Positions 33,501 to 44,800 of a stretch of 64,000 nucleotides of DNA are shown here, piece after piece. The notes under the pieces are model-generated. The model saw only the letters and a program-made list of their open reading frames with translations, was not told the DNA's origin and made no database searches. Made by a program: the position numbers and the translations under genes. The stretch's first letter is position 1, and each line of letters opens with the position of its first letter. Source of the stretch: Nematostella vectensis (Eukaryota; Cnidaria; Anthozoa; Actiniaria; Edwardsiidae); contig NC_064034.1 in NCBI RefSeq assembly GCF_932526225.1, positions 4,822,001 through 4,886,000 of the forward strand, written 5' to 3'.

Positions 33501-36214
33501 CAACTGGAACAGGAGAACAAGATACTGAGTACAAAGCTTGCAAATCAGACAGGTATTGGTGAATACAGTATGAACCTCCATTTCTTTATTTTTAGATTGC
33601 TTACTCTGCTTGTTTCAGATGTTCTCAGCAAGACAGTGATGGACTTTGAGGAATCAGAAATCAACCCTGTCATAGCTCAAGCTAAGCAGGTCTGGGGTAT
33701 AGGTTTTCTTTAGAAAAATATTTTTGAATCCCTTTGTGCTTTACAACTGTTCCGCTGCAAATCTTTTCTACCAGCTTACCAAGCCAATGCTGAAAATGCA
33801 AGCCTAGTTTCAGTACCGCACGGTTAAAACAGCCTTTTTGTTTTAAAATGGCAGCTTTTTACTGGTGAATTGTCACATTTTGGCAAATGCTATAAAAACT
33901 AGAGCAAAGCTGAAGCTATAATTTTCTTTATGACTCCCTCATTATCAAGCAAATCTGTCATCTTTTGTTCAGTATGGTTTTAATGCTGTACACTTAGTCA
34001 AAACAGCGACTGAAGCCATACTTCCGTACATTTACTCAAACGATTTAACACTATGATTGTGTTGGCATGCACATACGTTATTCATCACTGTCAGTTACCA
34101 ATATTCATTATTCTTGCTCATGCGCATTTGTTATTCAGCGCTGTCACTTACCAAGATTTATGATTCTTGAATGTTTTTCAGGCATTGCAAGATAAAGATG
34201 AACAGATCAAACATCTACAACAGCAAATGGTAAGGGAATTACACATCGCATTTGAATATTATATAAGGGGGTCAATTCTCCCATACTTTGGTCTTTTATC
34301 CTGGTTTCCTTGATTAAGGTCAGAGTCCTCAGAGCATTGAATACAATGGGATCTGTTTACAGCCAAACTCATTGTTGAACAACGTCAGCAAATTAAAAAT
34401 TATTTCCTCGTTTTGGAATAGCACATAGTCAATCAACCATCTAAACCAACTGTTGACTTGTTTTCACTCTCATGTCATAACCCATTTGACTCTACATAGC
34501 AAGATCACTGTAGTATGATTGACTACGCTCTATTCTCAGCGATCACTCAACAGCAAATTCAGCTATAGAATATATAGGGGTTATTTGCCAGGTGGCAAAT
34601 AACCCCTATATACCCCTATAACCCCTACTTTTAGAAAATAGTAATGTTAAAATATTACTGCAAAAAAAATATGTTAGATTTGAGCAGTAGCTTCTCCGAC
34701 ACGTTTTTCTGTTCTAGGTCACATGACCATGGGAGGGGTCAGATGACGTCATCATTTGTGTCATTTATGTCTAAAACACTTATGTTGAAAGTTCCAAGAG
34801 ATTTGACAAAAAACAGAAGCTTTTATAAAACAAACAAATTTCCCTAGCAATGGACTCAAAAGATAATACCATAGGCCATAAGTAAACATTTAAAAATCCA
34901 AGAAAACCACCCCACCCACCCCCTCTTCTTTTTTTTTGGAATGACCATCCATCCTTATATTGACAGAACTTGACAACATATAATATTAATATTTAATATT
35001 ATTTTTTTAATTCTTTTTAACTTTAGAAGATCCCTAAACTTAAGTCAGGCAAGTGCACTTAAATTCATATTAAATTCACATAAATTCAATGGATCCTCTT
35101 CATAGTGATAATTGATATACAATGCTAAAGATTTCTAGTCCCAGCAACAGTAAGATATTTGTCGACAATAATATGGATTTAATTTTTTCATAATGTAACA
35201 ATTTTTGGTCTCCTGCCATATCATTACATTGAGGTAATTTTGTATGTTTTCTTTTTTGAAAAGGAGCAACAGCAAGGTACAGCTGGTTCTGTGCCGAGGA
35301 ATGACAAAGTCAGTCTAAAAGAGTAAGTCGAACTCACCTTGAACTCTCCCTGCTTATGTCACTTGCTTACACATTGACAAACCCAAACACACTGTGAACT
35401 CATAGTTTTCAGAGTGGAGACCTGATTCTTCTGGTGTTTGACCCTCGCTATGAAAACTACCTGGTGTTTAGCACAGCGTCTGCCCTGTACTTCCTACACC
35501 CAGATTCCATGGCCATGCTGGACATTGCCACAAGTAAGAAAAAGGCTCTTGACCATCGTCTTTGGAATTGTTTTAGTAATTTTATTAACAATAGCATGCG
35601 GCCAAGGCCAACTATAATTTTAGTTTGTTTTCTGAAAACAATAGGTGTACTCCCCTGATATGAGAGCTTTAAATTTGATGATAAGAATACTAGCCACTCA
35701 ATGGTCTCTTTTCAATTTATCTTTTTTTGTGAGAAGTTATATCCAGCTTTGAATAAAACAATCTGTAGAATTTTGTGGGCATGCTATTGTGAAACATGCT
35801 GGGCTTAAATCCAGCTGCACTTGTTGTAATTGTAAAATCTAAAAAATCCTATATTTATGAAATCTGATAAAATTGCTTGATATCCAGTTTGTTGACCATT
35901 GTTTTGGTTTTGATATTAGCTGGACCCAAGAGGCGAGACTGGAGTTTGGCCATCCTTACAGACAGAGAGTACTGCCAGGCCAAAAAGGTACACCATATTG
36001 GGAGATGTTGTGAACATTTCCTTTGTCTTATGATCAGCCAAGCAAAGAGTGTCAGCAATGTGTTTGTATTGGAATCAAAATTCTTCTTTTTAATCTGTAC
36101 TATGATGTTTATGTTCTCACCACATTTTCTTTTTTTTTTCAGGCCAATAACCGCTTCCATGTACCTGTGGGGACAAAGTTCTATCGAATTCAAGCAAAGC
36201 CATGGGAGAAGTGA
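21560..36214 (+). CDS. RB1CC1: RB1CC1/FIP200 autophagy scaffold, 22 coding exons, 1205 aa
   Basis: Scaffold of the ULK1/ATG1 autophagy-initiation complex (Atg11/Atg17-like). Exons: 21560-21627, 22641-22770, 25574-25655, 25828-25913, 26109-26224, 26365-26451, 26525-26756, 27227-27352, 27515-27633, 27850-27915, 27981-28067, 28293-28392, 30946-31027, 31121-31179, 31536-33184, 33461-33552, 33619-33689, 34182-34229, 35264-35322, 35415-35533, 35920-35987, 36143-36214. All junctions are GT-AG and the summed 3618 nt stay in one frame to TGA at 36212. The N terminus is a ubiquitin-like domain (MLYVFLVDVG, QVLLICGGE, SPIYLFSK). Middle landmarks match vertebrate RB1CC1: LLDWISAQD, DPSVLPDLCASH, LAVAEVVRRR. 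Exon 15 encodes a Ser/acidic segment, then coiled coil from about residue 717. The C terminus is the claw domain (GTKFYRIQAKPWEK-stop). It is shorter than human (about 1594 aa), mainly in the coiled coil. The exon 20 acceptor is the second of two AGs, chosen by phase. Confidence 0.92.
23804..25522. repeat. 42-bp minisatellite, about 41 copies, in RB1CC1 intron 2
   Basis: The unit is GTGATATATACCACGTGCAT followed by GTTCACTTGGACACATGTCATG, repeated head to tail with very few substitutions. Most units carry the palindrome CACGTG; a minority have CACATG or CATGGTG instead. A 2-bp deletion near 24425 (GGACACGTCATGG) is the only length change seen. Since 42 is divisible by three, long open frames run through it in several frames on both strands; these are not genes. 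It lies between RB1CC1 exons 2 and 3, well clear of both splice sites. Confidence 0.95.
28425..30896. mobile_element. hAT-like terminal-repeat element in RB1CC1 intron 12
   Basis: The left end CAGGTATCGTACAAGTCCTTGAAA and the right end (reverse complement CAGGGTTCGTACAATTTTCC) form imperfect terminal inverted repeats. Both flanks carry many copies of CCTTGAAAGT-type sequence. No transposase is visible. The 8-bp neighbours do not form a clear target duplication, so the outer limits are approximate. A retrotransposon fragment lies inside it. Confidence 0.45.
29130..30335 (-). pseudogene. Degenerate non-LTR retrotransposon reverse transcriptase fragment
   Basis: Read on the minus strand, broken frames give a QHGFRALRSCETQLL segment, then VLVMDLSKAFDK (RT palm), then ISDLPDNLTSSVRLFADDT with the FADD catalytic motif. 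A C-terminal part follows with YLEYVCTVWDPF and SFFPRTIRDWNCLPE, typical of Jockey/CR1/L2-like elements. Frameshifts and stops separate the pieces, so it is dead. It sits antisense inside RB1CC1 intron 12. Confidence 0.8.
34571..34612. repeat. Perfect 20-bp-arm hairpin in RB1CC1 intron 18
   Basis: TATATAGGGGTTATTTGCCA is followed by GG and then by its exact reverse complement. The motif TACCCCTATAACCCCTA continues on the right side. It could be a small MITE or a structured RNA element; no function is assigned. Confidence 0.75.
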
Positions 36215-37307
36215 AAGGAGTCAATTCAATCCATGGGACAAGTGAAAGAAGTCAGTTCAAGCAATCAGGAATGTGAAGATAAAAGGTAGATTCTTCCAGA
36301 TATTAATAGGGAGTGTTTGAGGTAGAAGCCCAAAAGTAAGGGACAGCAGTGTGTCCTCTTGGTTAATTTATCAGCATGTACTACTGAGAAGTGAAGAGAA
36401 TGTGGTGTGTAAGAACTGCTAAGCCAGGTTAATTCAAACTTTCCATAACGTATCTAGGGTTTGGCCAAGCATGCTGAAACCCTCTCCCCCTATTCTCAAA
36501 GCTTTCATATAAAATATACAAGGAAATCCACAGAAGAATAACATATCCAGGCCCACCCCCTTCTTTCCAACCCCACTTCAGTCTTTGTGAACATTTTTTT
36601 CTACCTTTACTGAGACTTACAAGATCCAAAATGCATAATGGCGAAATTTTCAAAAAAATATAATAATTGGTATTGGTTCAGGTTAGACTTTGTGAAAAAG
36701 GAATACTGAAAGCTATTGGTATTCTGCTTTTAAAACAATTATTTTTCTATCTGGTACAGTCAAAATGATATTAAAATTGTGGGTCATTGGGTAGTTATAT
36801 ATTGTATAAGAGGAAGAACCTCCAAAATGTACAATTTTGTATTGATATAATGTAACATATTGTGTAGTAATGTTTTATTTTTATTAACTTTAAAATTTAT
36901 AAAGGCTGCATGTTACTGTTTTATGAGCTGTAGAGCCAAATAAATGATTTGTGATCCCAAGAGATCCACAATAATAATGCAATCTATTCAAGAAATAAAG
37001 TATTGAAATAAACCCAGTGGAAATTTATTTGTTACAGTTTAGAGATAGTATTATTTATATTGCAGTGCTTTACTCATGCATAAAACTCAGTGATTAATCT
37101 GTGAAGAACTTCACAAATCTAATGAAGTCAGTGTCCAGGGTTTTAACACTAATACCCTCCATTACCTAATACTAAATCCCTTTCTTACATTGCCTATCAA
37201 TGCATACAGTATTTTAATATTAAATAATGTCTCCTCTCAGTACCTCAATCCATTAAATTAATAGTAAGCTGCTCCCCATCCTATAGCACCTGACACTTTC
37301 AAACTGT
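36215..37307. other. Shared 3' region of convergent RB1CC1 and LRRC42
   Basis: It holds the 3' UTRs of the two tail-to-tail genes. AATAAA occurs on the plus strand at 36939-36944 (GCCAAATAAATG), a likely RB1CC1 poly(A) signal. On the minus strand AATAAA lies at 37024-37029, usable by LRRC42. If both are used, the transcripts would end close together with little or no overlap. Confidence 0.5.
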
Positions 37308-40001
37308 CTAACTAACCAAAGCATCTAACAAGCATTGCTTCTTTCGTTGAATTTCTGGGTGTCCACCACAGCTGATGTAGGACTGCATCAAATCCTCATC
37401 AGACTCTGCATTATGTTGACTTAGACAGGGTTTTAATCTCTTTTTCTGGCTGTTTGTTTGGTACTTTAGGTATTTTCTCTTTCTAGTTTCTTGTGCAATC
37501 CTTAGATCAGAGTAATGATTTTGAGCTGGCTTAATACTACATGATGTCCCAACACAGTTTGCAGAAGTAAGAAAAAGTGTTTGGGCTGTTATTGTGATGT
37601 TATCCTTCTCCTTGTGCTTCTCTGTTTTCTCAGTGTTATCTGTATCTTTATAGAATTTAAGCCTCTGGCCGGAGCAAATGGGCTTCTTTTTCCTTGTAGT
37701 AGCACCAGTTACCCATTTATCAATGATAACTGTAGCCCATCCCTCTGTTGTAGTAAAGGGTTGTTTGAAGCTCGAGCCCTAAAACAGGGAGAAATGATAC
37801 TTATATAAAAATATTCTGATGCTTTTAGCAAAGTATTTGATGTTTGTGCTGACTATGTTTCATAAAAGTTTCAGCAAAATTTATCTATAAAAAGAGGCAT
37901 CCTTTTGCAGTAGTGGTTTGTATTCATATGAATTTTTTTAGATTTCGCATTTGCTTTTTGAATTTAGAAATTTACCATACAATCAGGGTCCATTTGGACC
38001 ATCTTGTTTCCCTAGAAAACCACCCCTTCAGGTCAATTTTTATTCAAGGATCATCAAATACCATTCTTTTTCCATAAATGATACCCATATGATTGCACCC
38101 CCAACCACCCCTAGCCCATCCTGGGTACACATCTGCTAGAGCTATGTTCAATGGTCATGTGCACATCATCTGATCATGTGTGTTCAAAGATTTTGTCTTA
38201 ACCACATCCAGGCTAGAGGCCTAGAATCCTTACATCGCATGTCCAGTGCAGAAGAGTGCTTCTAGTGAGGTCTATGACATCCTTAACTCCTGTAGCACTA
38301 AGATTCAGTGATGCCAGTTTAGTCAGCTTTGATAGGTACTTGAAGGAGTGGCCAGTAATCTTGGGGTTCTGAGAGAGGTCTAGAGTACTAAGGTTGCACA
38401 AGCCTCTACCCAGCAGTCGCACAGGTAAGGTCATGTGACCAACATCACCATCCCCAAGGCAGTTGTCTTTAAGGCTCACCCTCAATAAACTGTAAAGAAT
38501 AATTTGCTTTTAGTGCTTATCAATGCAAAAAAAATATACAAAACATGTCAAATGTATTAGTAAAAGTGGACCAATGGGGTAAGTGGTGGGGTATGGCCTT
38601 AGGCCTGACAGGGATGTCTTTCTGAAAGCCCGGACCCCTGGCCCAATCAATGACAGTAGAATCCATTAGGGACCCTATTTAAGACTATTAAAGAAATTTA
38701 CATCAACCTGTTATAATTTGCAACAAAGATGCAGCTCTACATCAGCTTGAAAAACAAAAAATTCAATCAAACCTCTACCATAGTACCGTAGTATTGTGGT
38801 AGAGGAAGAGAAAACACAATTTTCATCTAACCTCTACCATAGTATTGTGGTAGAGAAAGGGGAAAAAATGCAATTTCGACCAAACCCCTACTTTAGTACC
38901 CAAAATAAATATGTATAAATGGGTTGTTGCAGAGAGTTTGACTAGAGCAATCTGCTAAGATAGTACACTATGGCGGCAGACAAAAATTTGGTCATATTTC
39001 TGGCCTGCTTTAGTCTAGGGCAGGAAGCTAAAACCCCTGACTCATGGCACATAATTGTACCACAGTTGGAGTGACCCGAGGGTAGAAGATCACCTTTGCA
39101 TATTGCTGATGTGTGTTAGCAACTCATGAGATTTTCCCAGGCGACAATGACTCACATCCAGTTCTGTCAGATAGGGGAAGCATTTCAAGCACTCAAGCTT
39201 GCTATTCAAGACCAATGCTTGACCACTCAAGCACAACTTGGACAAAACCAACTCTGGATAAGCTTCTGAGAATAACTCCATATTTTGTGATGTGTCCTCT
39301 TCCAACTCATGGTTAGCATAGACTCTGCCAAACAATTGCTCTCCCACAACGTCTGGAAAGCCGAAAAGTGACTCAACCATGTGAATATTTCTGGCTATGA
39401 AGTCCAAGCAAATGAAGAAAAGTGACACAGGGCTGTACAACCCATTCTTAAGGGTCTCGGAACAAATGGCGCCTGAAACTTGAAGCAAGATGGTAAGTTA
39501 TAGGTGTTACAAGGGCAGACAACAAGAATAACAACAAAAGCCAGTGGCAGTTCAAGGTCCCCCCTTCCATAGATTTGTCATGTAGGGGGTGGGGTGGGGG
39601 GTGGGAAGGGGCTTAAAAGTAATAATTCATCACGATGAAGAAGGAATGAGTTACCCAGAATGTACGAAAAATGTTGTTACGTAGGGTGGGGGGAATGGGG
39701 GCATGTAAAAAAAAAATAGGTCCACAGTCAGAAACGAAGCTAGTAGGTCGAAGGTACATGTGGCATAGCCAACGTGCCGGACTATGTCATCCTTTTCGGG
39801 TATAGTTTAGTATATAGTCTAGTTGTTTGAGAAGCTAGCTAGAGTTAACTTACCTTTCATTTCATTGTCGCTACGCGTTCGAGGTTGTGTTATGTGACCG
39901 TTTTGCGAGGTCAGGCGACCATATTTGTCTCTCGTGCAGATGATACCAACACTCTCTTCACTTGCCGACTCAAACCAACCGTGATCTCCGTCAAAAGACA
40001 T
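37308..40001 (-). CDS. LRRC42: Leucine-rich repeat-containing protein 42, 4 coding exons, 417 aa
   Basis: Exons 40001-39854, 39472-39094, 38489-38234 and 37778-37308 join with GT-AG junctions and consistent phases (1, 2, 0) to a TAG at 37310-37308. The sum is 1254 nt, 417 aa against about 428 in human. Shared landmarks with vertebrate LRRC42 are ESLFGFPDVVGEQLF, then LTELDVSHCRLGKSHELLTH, VSLKDNCLGDG and LDLSQNPKITG in the LRR core. A TEGWA...W segment follows in the last exon, and a basic Lys/Arg-rich C-terminal region after that. The start ATG at 40001 gives MSFDGDHGWF; no ATG lies further upstream in frame. The molecular role of LRRC42 is poorly known, so none is claimed. Convergent with RB1CC1. 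Confidence 0.9.
38779..38856. repeat. Two direct copies of a small hairpin in LRRC42 intron 2
   Basis: CCTCTACCATAGTA...TATTGTGGTAGAGG occurs twice in a row, separated by about 60 bp. Each copy can fold because CTCTACCA pairs with TGGTAGAG. Probably remnants of a repetitive element. Confidence 0.5.
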
Positions 40002-41820
40002 GGCAATACGTGGTAATATTTTGTCAATGTTCGATTGCTCACATCGAGATATAGTAAAAGACACAAATGTCAATTTTCGCGCCGAAACCTTTCAATGCTA
40101 GTTCCCAGGACCCCGTACAGAGTGTACACAGGTATACCAGCAAAATACTTTATCTTCGTGTTTTAGTATATAAAAATGCAATCGGGAAAAAACGGCTCTA
40201 GAATCCAAGGTTGCTTGCTAAAATTTTATTTGGAAGTGACTTTGACAAAAGGTCAACGGAAATGACAATCTTTATCGCAGTTGGTATTCCTGTGTTTTTA
40301 TGACCGATGTTTTGGGACGGGGCTAGTAGACAAGTGAGCTGCGACAAGTAGGAACATATGACATCATTCATTCACTCTTTTGCTGCCTTGTTTTTGTGGG
40401 ACTCTTTCCAGCAAGATGGAATCCGGAACAAGGTAATATAATTGCACAACATTTTAGATAGTGAAACATCATCCTCAACAGGGGGTTGTTTTTGTCATTT
40501 GCGGTTGGACGAGATTACATTAGAACTGATAATCAAATTCAAAAGAATGGCCTATCAACTGTGGTGTGGTCATCAGCCACGATAGCAAACATTTAAACAG
40601 TGGGGGATATTTTCTTTCTTAGTGCTAAACTCAATTACCTACTCCACTGACACACAATAGCAATCATTTAAATACACTAAGTAGGGTTCCTCCAAAAAAG
40701 AATTTATCAAGGATCACGTTCCATACTTTTATGCATGTCTTCCTGAAAGTGTTATCCATACAAAAACAGTGTTATTACATTATTGTCCTCGTACAATGTT
40801 TTCTTTATACAATAGCAAGCAAAGGATGGTACATAAAGACAATTGTTTAAACTGTACCATGGTGCTTTGGGGGAAACCCTGGGAAAGGGCTAAACAAGGT
40901 TGATTGATGGCTTATCATTTAATAGCAATCACAGCTGTATAATGTATAGTTTTGTCAGTTGACATTAGGACCTGAAAGATAGAGCTCTCTTTGAGGAATT
41001 CCTTCTACATAACAAAGGGCGAGGAGTTGAACCATAGCAAAGGGCCAGATGTCAAACAAGGCTGCACTGTGTGCTCATGCTTTATGATAGATAAGGGGAG
41101 CCCCAAATATATCTGCCTAAGCCAAGAAATAAGGGCAAAGGGCTTCAGCATTGATATCTTTTTATTATGAATTTTCATTTTCACTATCAGTAAAATGATT
41201 GTACAGATCAATTTTCAATATAGTCAGCCAGCAGCTTATGGAGAAACTATATACTGAAAGGACAAGAGCACCCGGACAAAGCTCACCTAACTTTAGGTCT
41301 GAAACCTCTTAACTAGTGACCTTTGCTTGTATGTTCTAGATTATACTAGATAAGTAGCAGCCTTGCCCAATGGAAGGGTATTGCTTTGAAAATAATAGTG
41401 ATAAGTTATATTCTGATTTAGAACATAAAATCACTCTTGCAAATAAAGCATATTTAATATGGTTAGCTATAAGTAGGTCACTTTCACACTTAGAACAATA
41501 TTTTCAATTAAAGAAAAAAGTCAAGTATTCCTTGTCAGCCAATATATTAAATTTTGACATTGTCAAAAGGATATTCAGGAGCAAAATAGGACCACATTTG
41601 ACCCGAATTCACTTTTCATGCTACCTTTGCCAAACATTTGTTTAAAAAATATAGCATCAAAACCCCTGTCTTTTAATTTGAAATTCAATCCTTATTTTCC
41701 CTTCAAAATAATGTAGATGCATGTGTGGAGTTGATGCTTCTCTATTCTATGAATGAATACTCTAGATTTGGGGTTAAAAAATCACATATCTACATATTAA
41801 CATCCAAATTTGTCTTCTAT
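40002..41820. other. Spacer between LRRC42 and the GLIS-type gene
   Basis: The LRRC42 promoter must lie at its left end. At 40416 a plus-strand ATG is followed by five codons (MESGT) and a GTAATA donor-like site at 40433. This could be a tiny first exon, but no partner exon is visible before the opposite-strand gene. A 91-codon plus-strand frame at 41370-41645 is not recognisable. Confidence 0.35.
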
Positions 41821-44800
41821 TTACAAATACCCTATTCTATTACCAAGGTCTTTTTGGAATGACTGTGACAGAGGCTTCAAAGTGTCCTCAAAGGTTGGTA
41901 TTTCCATAGTACTTAACACCTTGGTATAGTAAGGCTGCTGAGGTTCTTCCATAGTAGGGGTTGTTGCCCTAGCAACTGGCTGGACATTCGGTGGGGTGAA
42001 TGGATACACACTGTCTGGCATATCCCAGGAGTTTTGCATTTCAACTCCCATCTGATAATTGTTTTCCATCATATTCATTCGCATTTCTGTGCTTTTCCGA
42101 TGTGCATCAAAAGTTCTTTGCCTTTTCTCATGCTCATCAAGAACCCCCAGGTCAACTAGGCGTGTCACCCCCTCACCAAGTAGCATTCTTTTTGACGCCC
42201 GTGATCCTCTGCCCTTTTGCTTACCCTGTGAAGACAGTAAACAAAAAATAAGAATAAAGAATTTCTAAATATCATTGATATTATAAGTTTTTGCTTAGTA
42301 CCTGATTTTTGGATATTTCCTTTTATAGATTAAAGAAGTATTTTGATGTAGTGTATGTCCAGTAATAATAATATAGTGTGCCAGTGAGGTTCTGATTGCA
42401 CCAAATCAGGTTTTTGAATACATCCAATAAGTAGGGCCATGAAAGAAAAACCAGACTATAATACACCTTTGCTTTAAAAAATACTTTTTAGATTTTGAAC
42501 ATTCCCATTCATACACCCAGCCGAGCAACAATTGACAATACAAATCATTTTAAAAGCCCTTCTAAGATGAAGAGACATGCACTGACACACACTTTGTTTT
42601 TTTTGTTCTTCCTTGAGAGGCTATTAATTAGCAAATGTCTATAATTAATTTTCTTTTCAAGAGATCAAAAAGCAGTATGTCATCTGTCTATAGGACAGTA
42701 GTTTAAGTGTTTTCTGTGTTGCCTTTTCTTATAAATATTTACCTTTCCATTTGTATTGTGTGAAGACATTTTCCCACTTGCATGTTGTTTGAAGTGTTTT
42801 CTCAGGGAACTAGGATCAGTGTATCTCTTGGGACATCCGGGTACTTGGCAGGCATACGGCTTCTGTATGGAAAAGTACAAAGAACATGGTTAAAACTGGT
42901 TAGGCAATATCTATAAAACACTCACAATCAATGTTTTCTGAAAAGAAAACTGTTAAGACTTATATGGTGGAAAATAGTTTGTCAATATCTAAATTGCACT
43001 CTTAAACAAGTAGCATAGTAGAATTAGAATGTCTACCTTTCACTTGGAAGAGTAAAATGCAAATTTTTAGACTCAAATTACTGATTAGCTTTTATCATTA
43101 TTATTGTCACCAGGGCTGTTGTCAAGTGGTCATTAATAATATTGGCTCATAAAGAATCTGCTTTGCCCTGATCATACAATGCCACCTAATTCATACATAA
43201 ATCAAATAGTCAAGTGTGGATTGCTTATGATAAAAAAGGAAAAGTACTCTCCCAGTAACCATTTTAGAATCTAAAGATGCCAAACTCAATGATGTGCTTA
43301 ATGGTGTAAAAAATGACACTATGACCCAATCAAATTGATCGTTGTGATATATCTTAAAAACTGTCAGCCCATTTGTTCCTTAGTCTGACATTCGTACAAA
43401 GCATTTCTTTCAAAGTCACGGAAGCCAAAAGTTACAAATAAAAGTTTTTGTATAGTATTCTCTAAGTGTTTTCAGCCCATTAAAAGCTGAACTAATGACT
43501 TTGGTAATAGTGTTGAACACTAGATGACGAAAGAGGTTGAGAAGCCTCAGTTAGTAACTGGAAGGATATGATTTCTCAGAGTGAACCAGCCACTATCCCA
43601 GATCCCAACTTCTGTTGACCAGAGCGCTATAGACAGTTTATAGCACACATACCCCACATCTGCATCAGATTCTCTATCTGTATAACCATGAATGCCTGTA
43701 CATACCGTATCTAAGTGTGTTCTCTGGTGTTTGGCCCGATCAGAAGAGTTTGAGAATGCTTTGGGGCATCCCGGGAACTGGCATAGATACGGCTTCTCTC
43801 CAGTGTGAGAGCGCATGTGAATTTTCAGATTTTCTAGTCTTGAAAATGCCTTGTTGCAGCCAGGGTGCTATAAAAATATAACAAATAAAGAAATAGGTGA
43901 ATAATGTGAACTAGAGAAGTAAATAGATAGCTTGCTTTCAAATAATGTTTTTCAATTATTTTTAGTTTAGAAATATACAGATTTCCATTCATTTCCTTTT
44001 TCAATTTTCAGTATGTAATTTTTATTTGTACAAAATGCTGCTTTGATAAAAACCGCCCAAATGACACCGATACGATCACAGATAATTCGAAAAGAACCAA
44101 GCCGAGAACTTTTAATGCATCATAATATTTTATCAAACCACTTGCATTTAACACAATTCCAAATCTTCTAGAAGCTGGTCGATTTGAACAAAAAGCTCAA
44201 TTCTTAATTGTCTGTCTATAGAATTTTTGTCGGCATTTTCCTTTTAGGCCTTCCGTGATAATTCTATATTGTTTTCTTTAAAAGTTTACATCAATTACCG
44301 TGCTAATTATTATAAATGCACTTTGCTGATTCCTATCAAGGGAAACATAGAACGACCTATTTACCCGTATTGCACCGCGGGTAAAATATTCCCTCGAACA
44401 CTTCTGTATTATCAAAAATATAATCGAAGTTTTGATTGCTAGTCAAAATTAAGGGCGAATATGATGAGCAAATAAGCCGTATTAGAATAACGTTTTCAGT
44501 TCTGAAAGACGTATTCTTGTCGATTGTGTCATGTTTTGACTGTGAAATAATTAGCGCCGATAAAAATTCGAACGCCTCTACTAAGAGATCTTTGTTGAGT
44601 AGAAAATTATTCAGCAAACAAATGCTTGAGAAATCTCGCAAATATAACTTGAAGAAGTAAATAAAATTATTAGCAAACTAGATATACTTGATTATTCTGT
44701 GTCAAGATCTATGTATAAGTCGAGTTTCATTAGGAGATCTGACGGACATATGTTTTTTCTAACCTTGGCATTAAGGTCCGCAAAAGAGCGACCGGCATTT

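Noticed and set aside
40002-40073. LRRC42 start 24 codons further upstream
   Set aside because: The codon at 40073 on the minus strand is TTG; the first ATG is at 40001.
40416-40432. Tiny plus-strand first exon (MESGT then GTAATA donor) upstream of LRRC42
   Set aside because: No second exon in a matching frame could be found before the opposite-strand GLIS-type gene.
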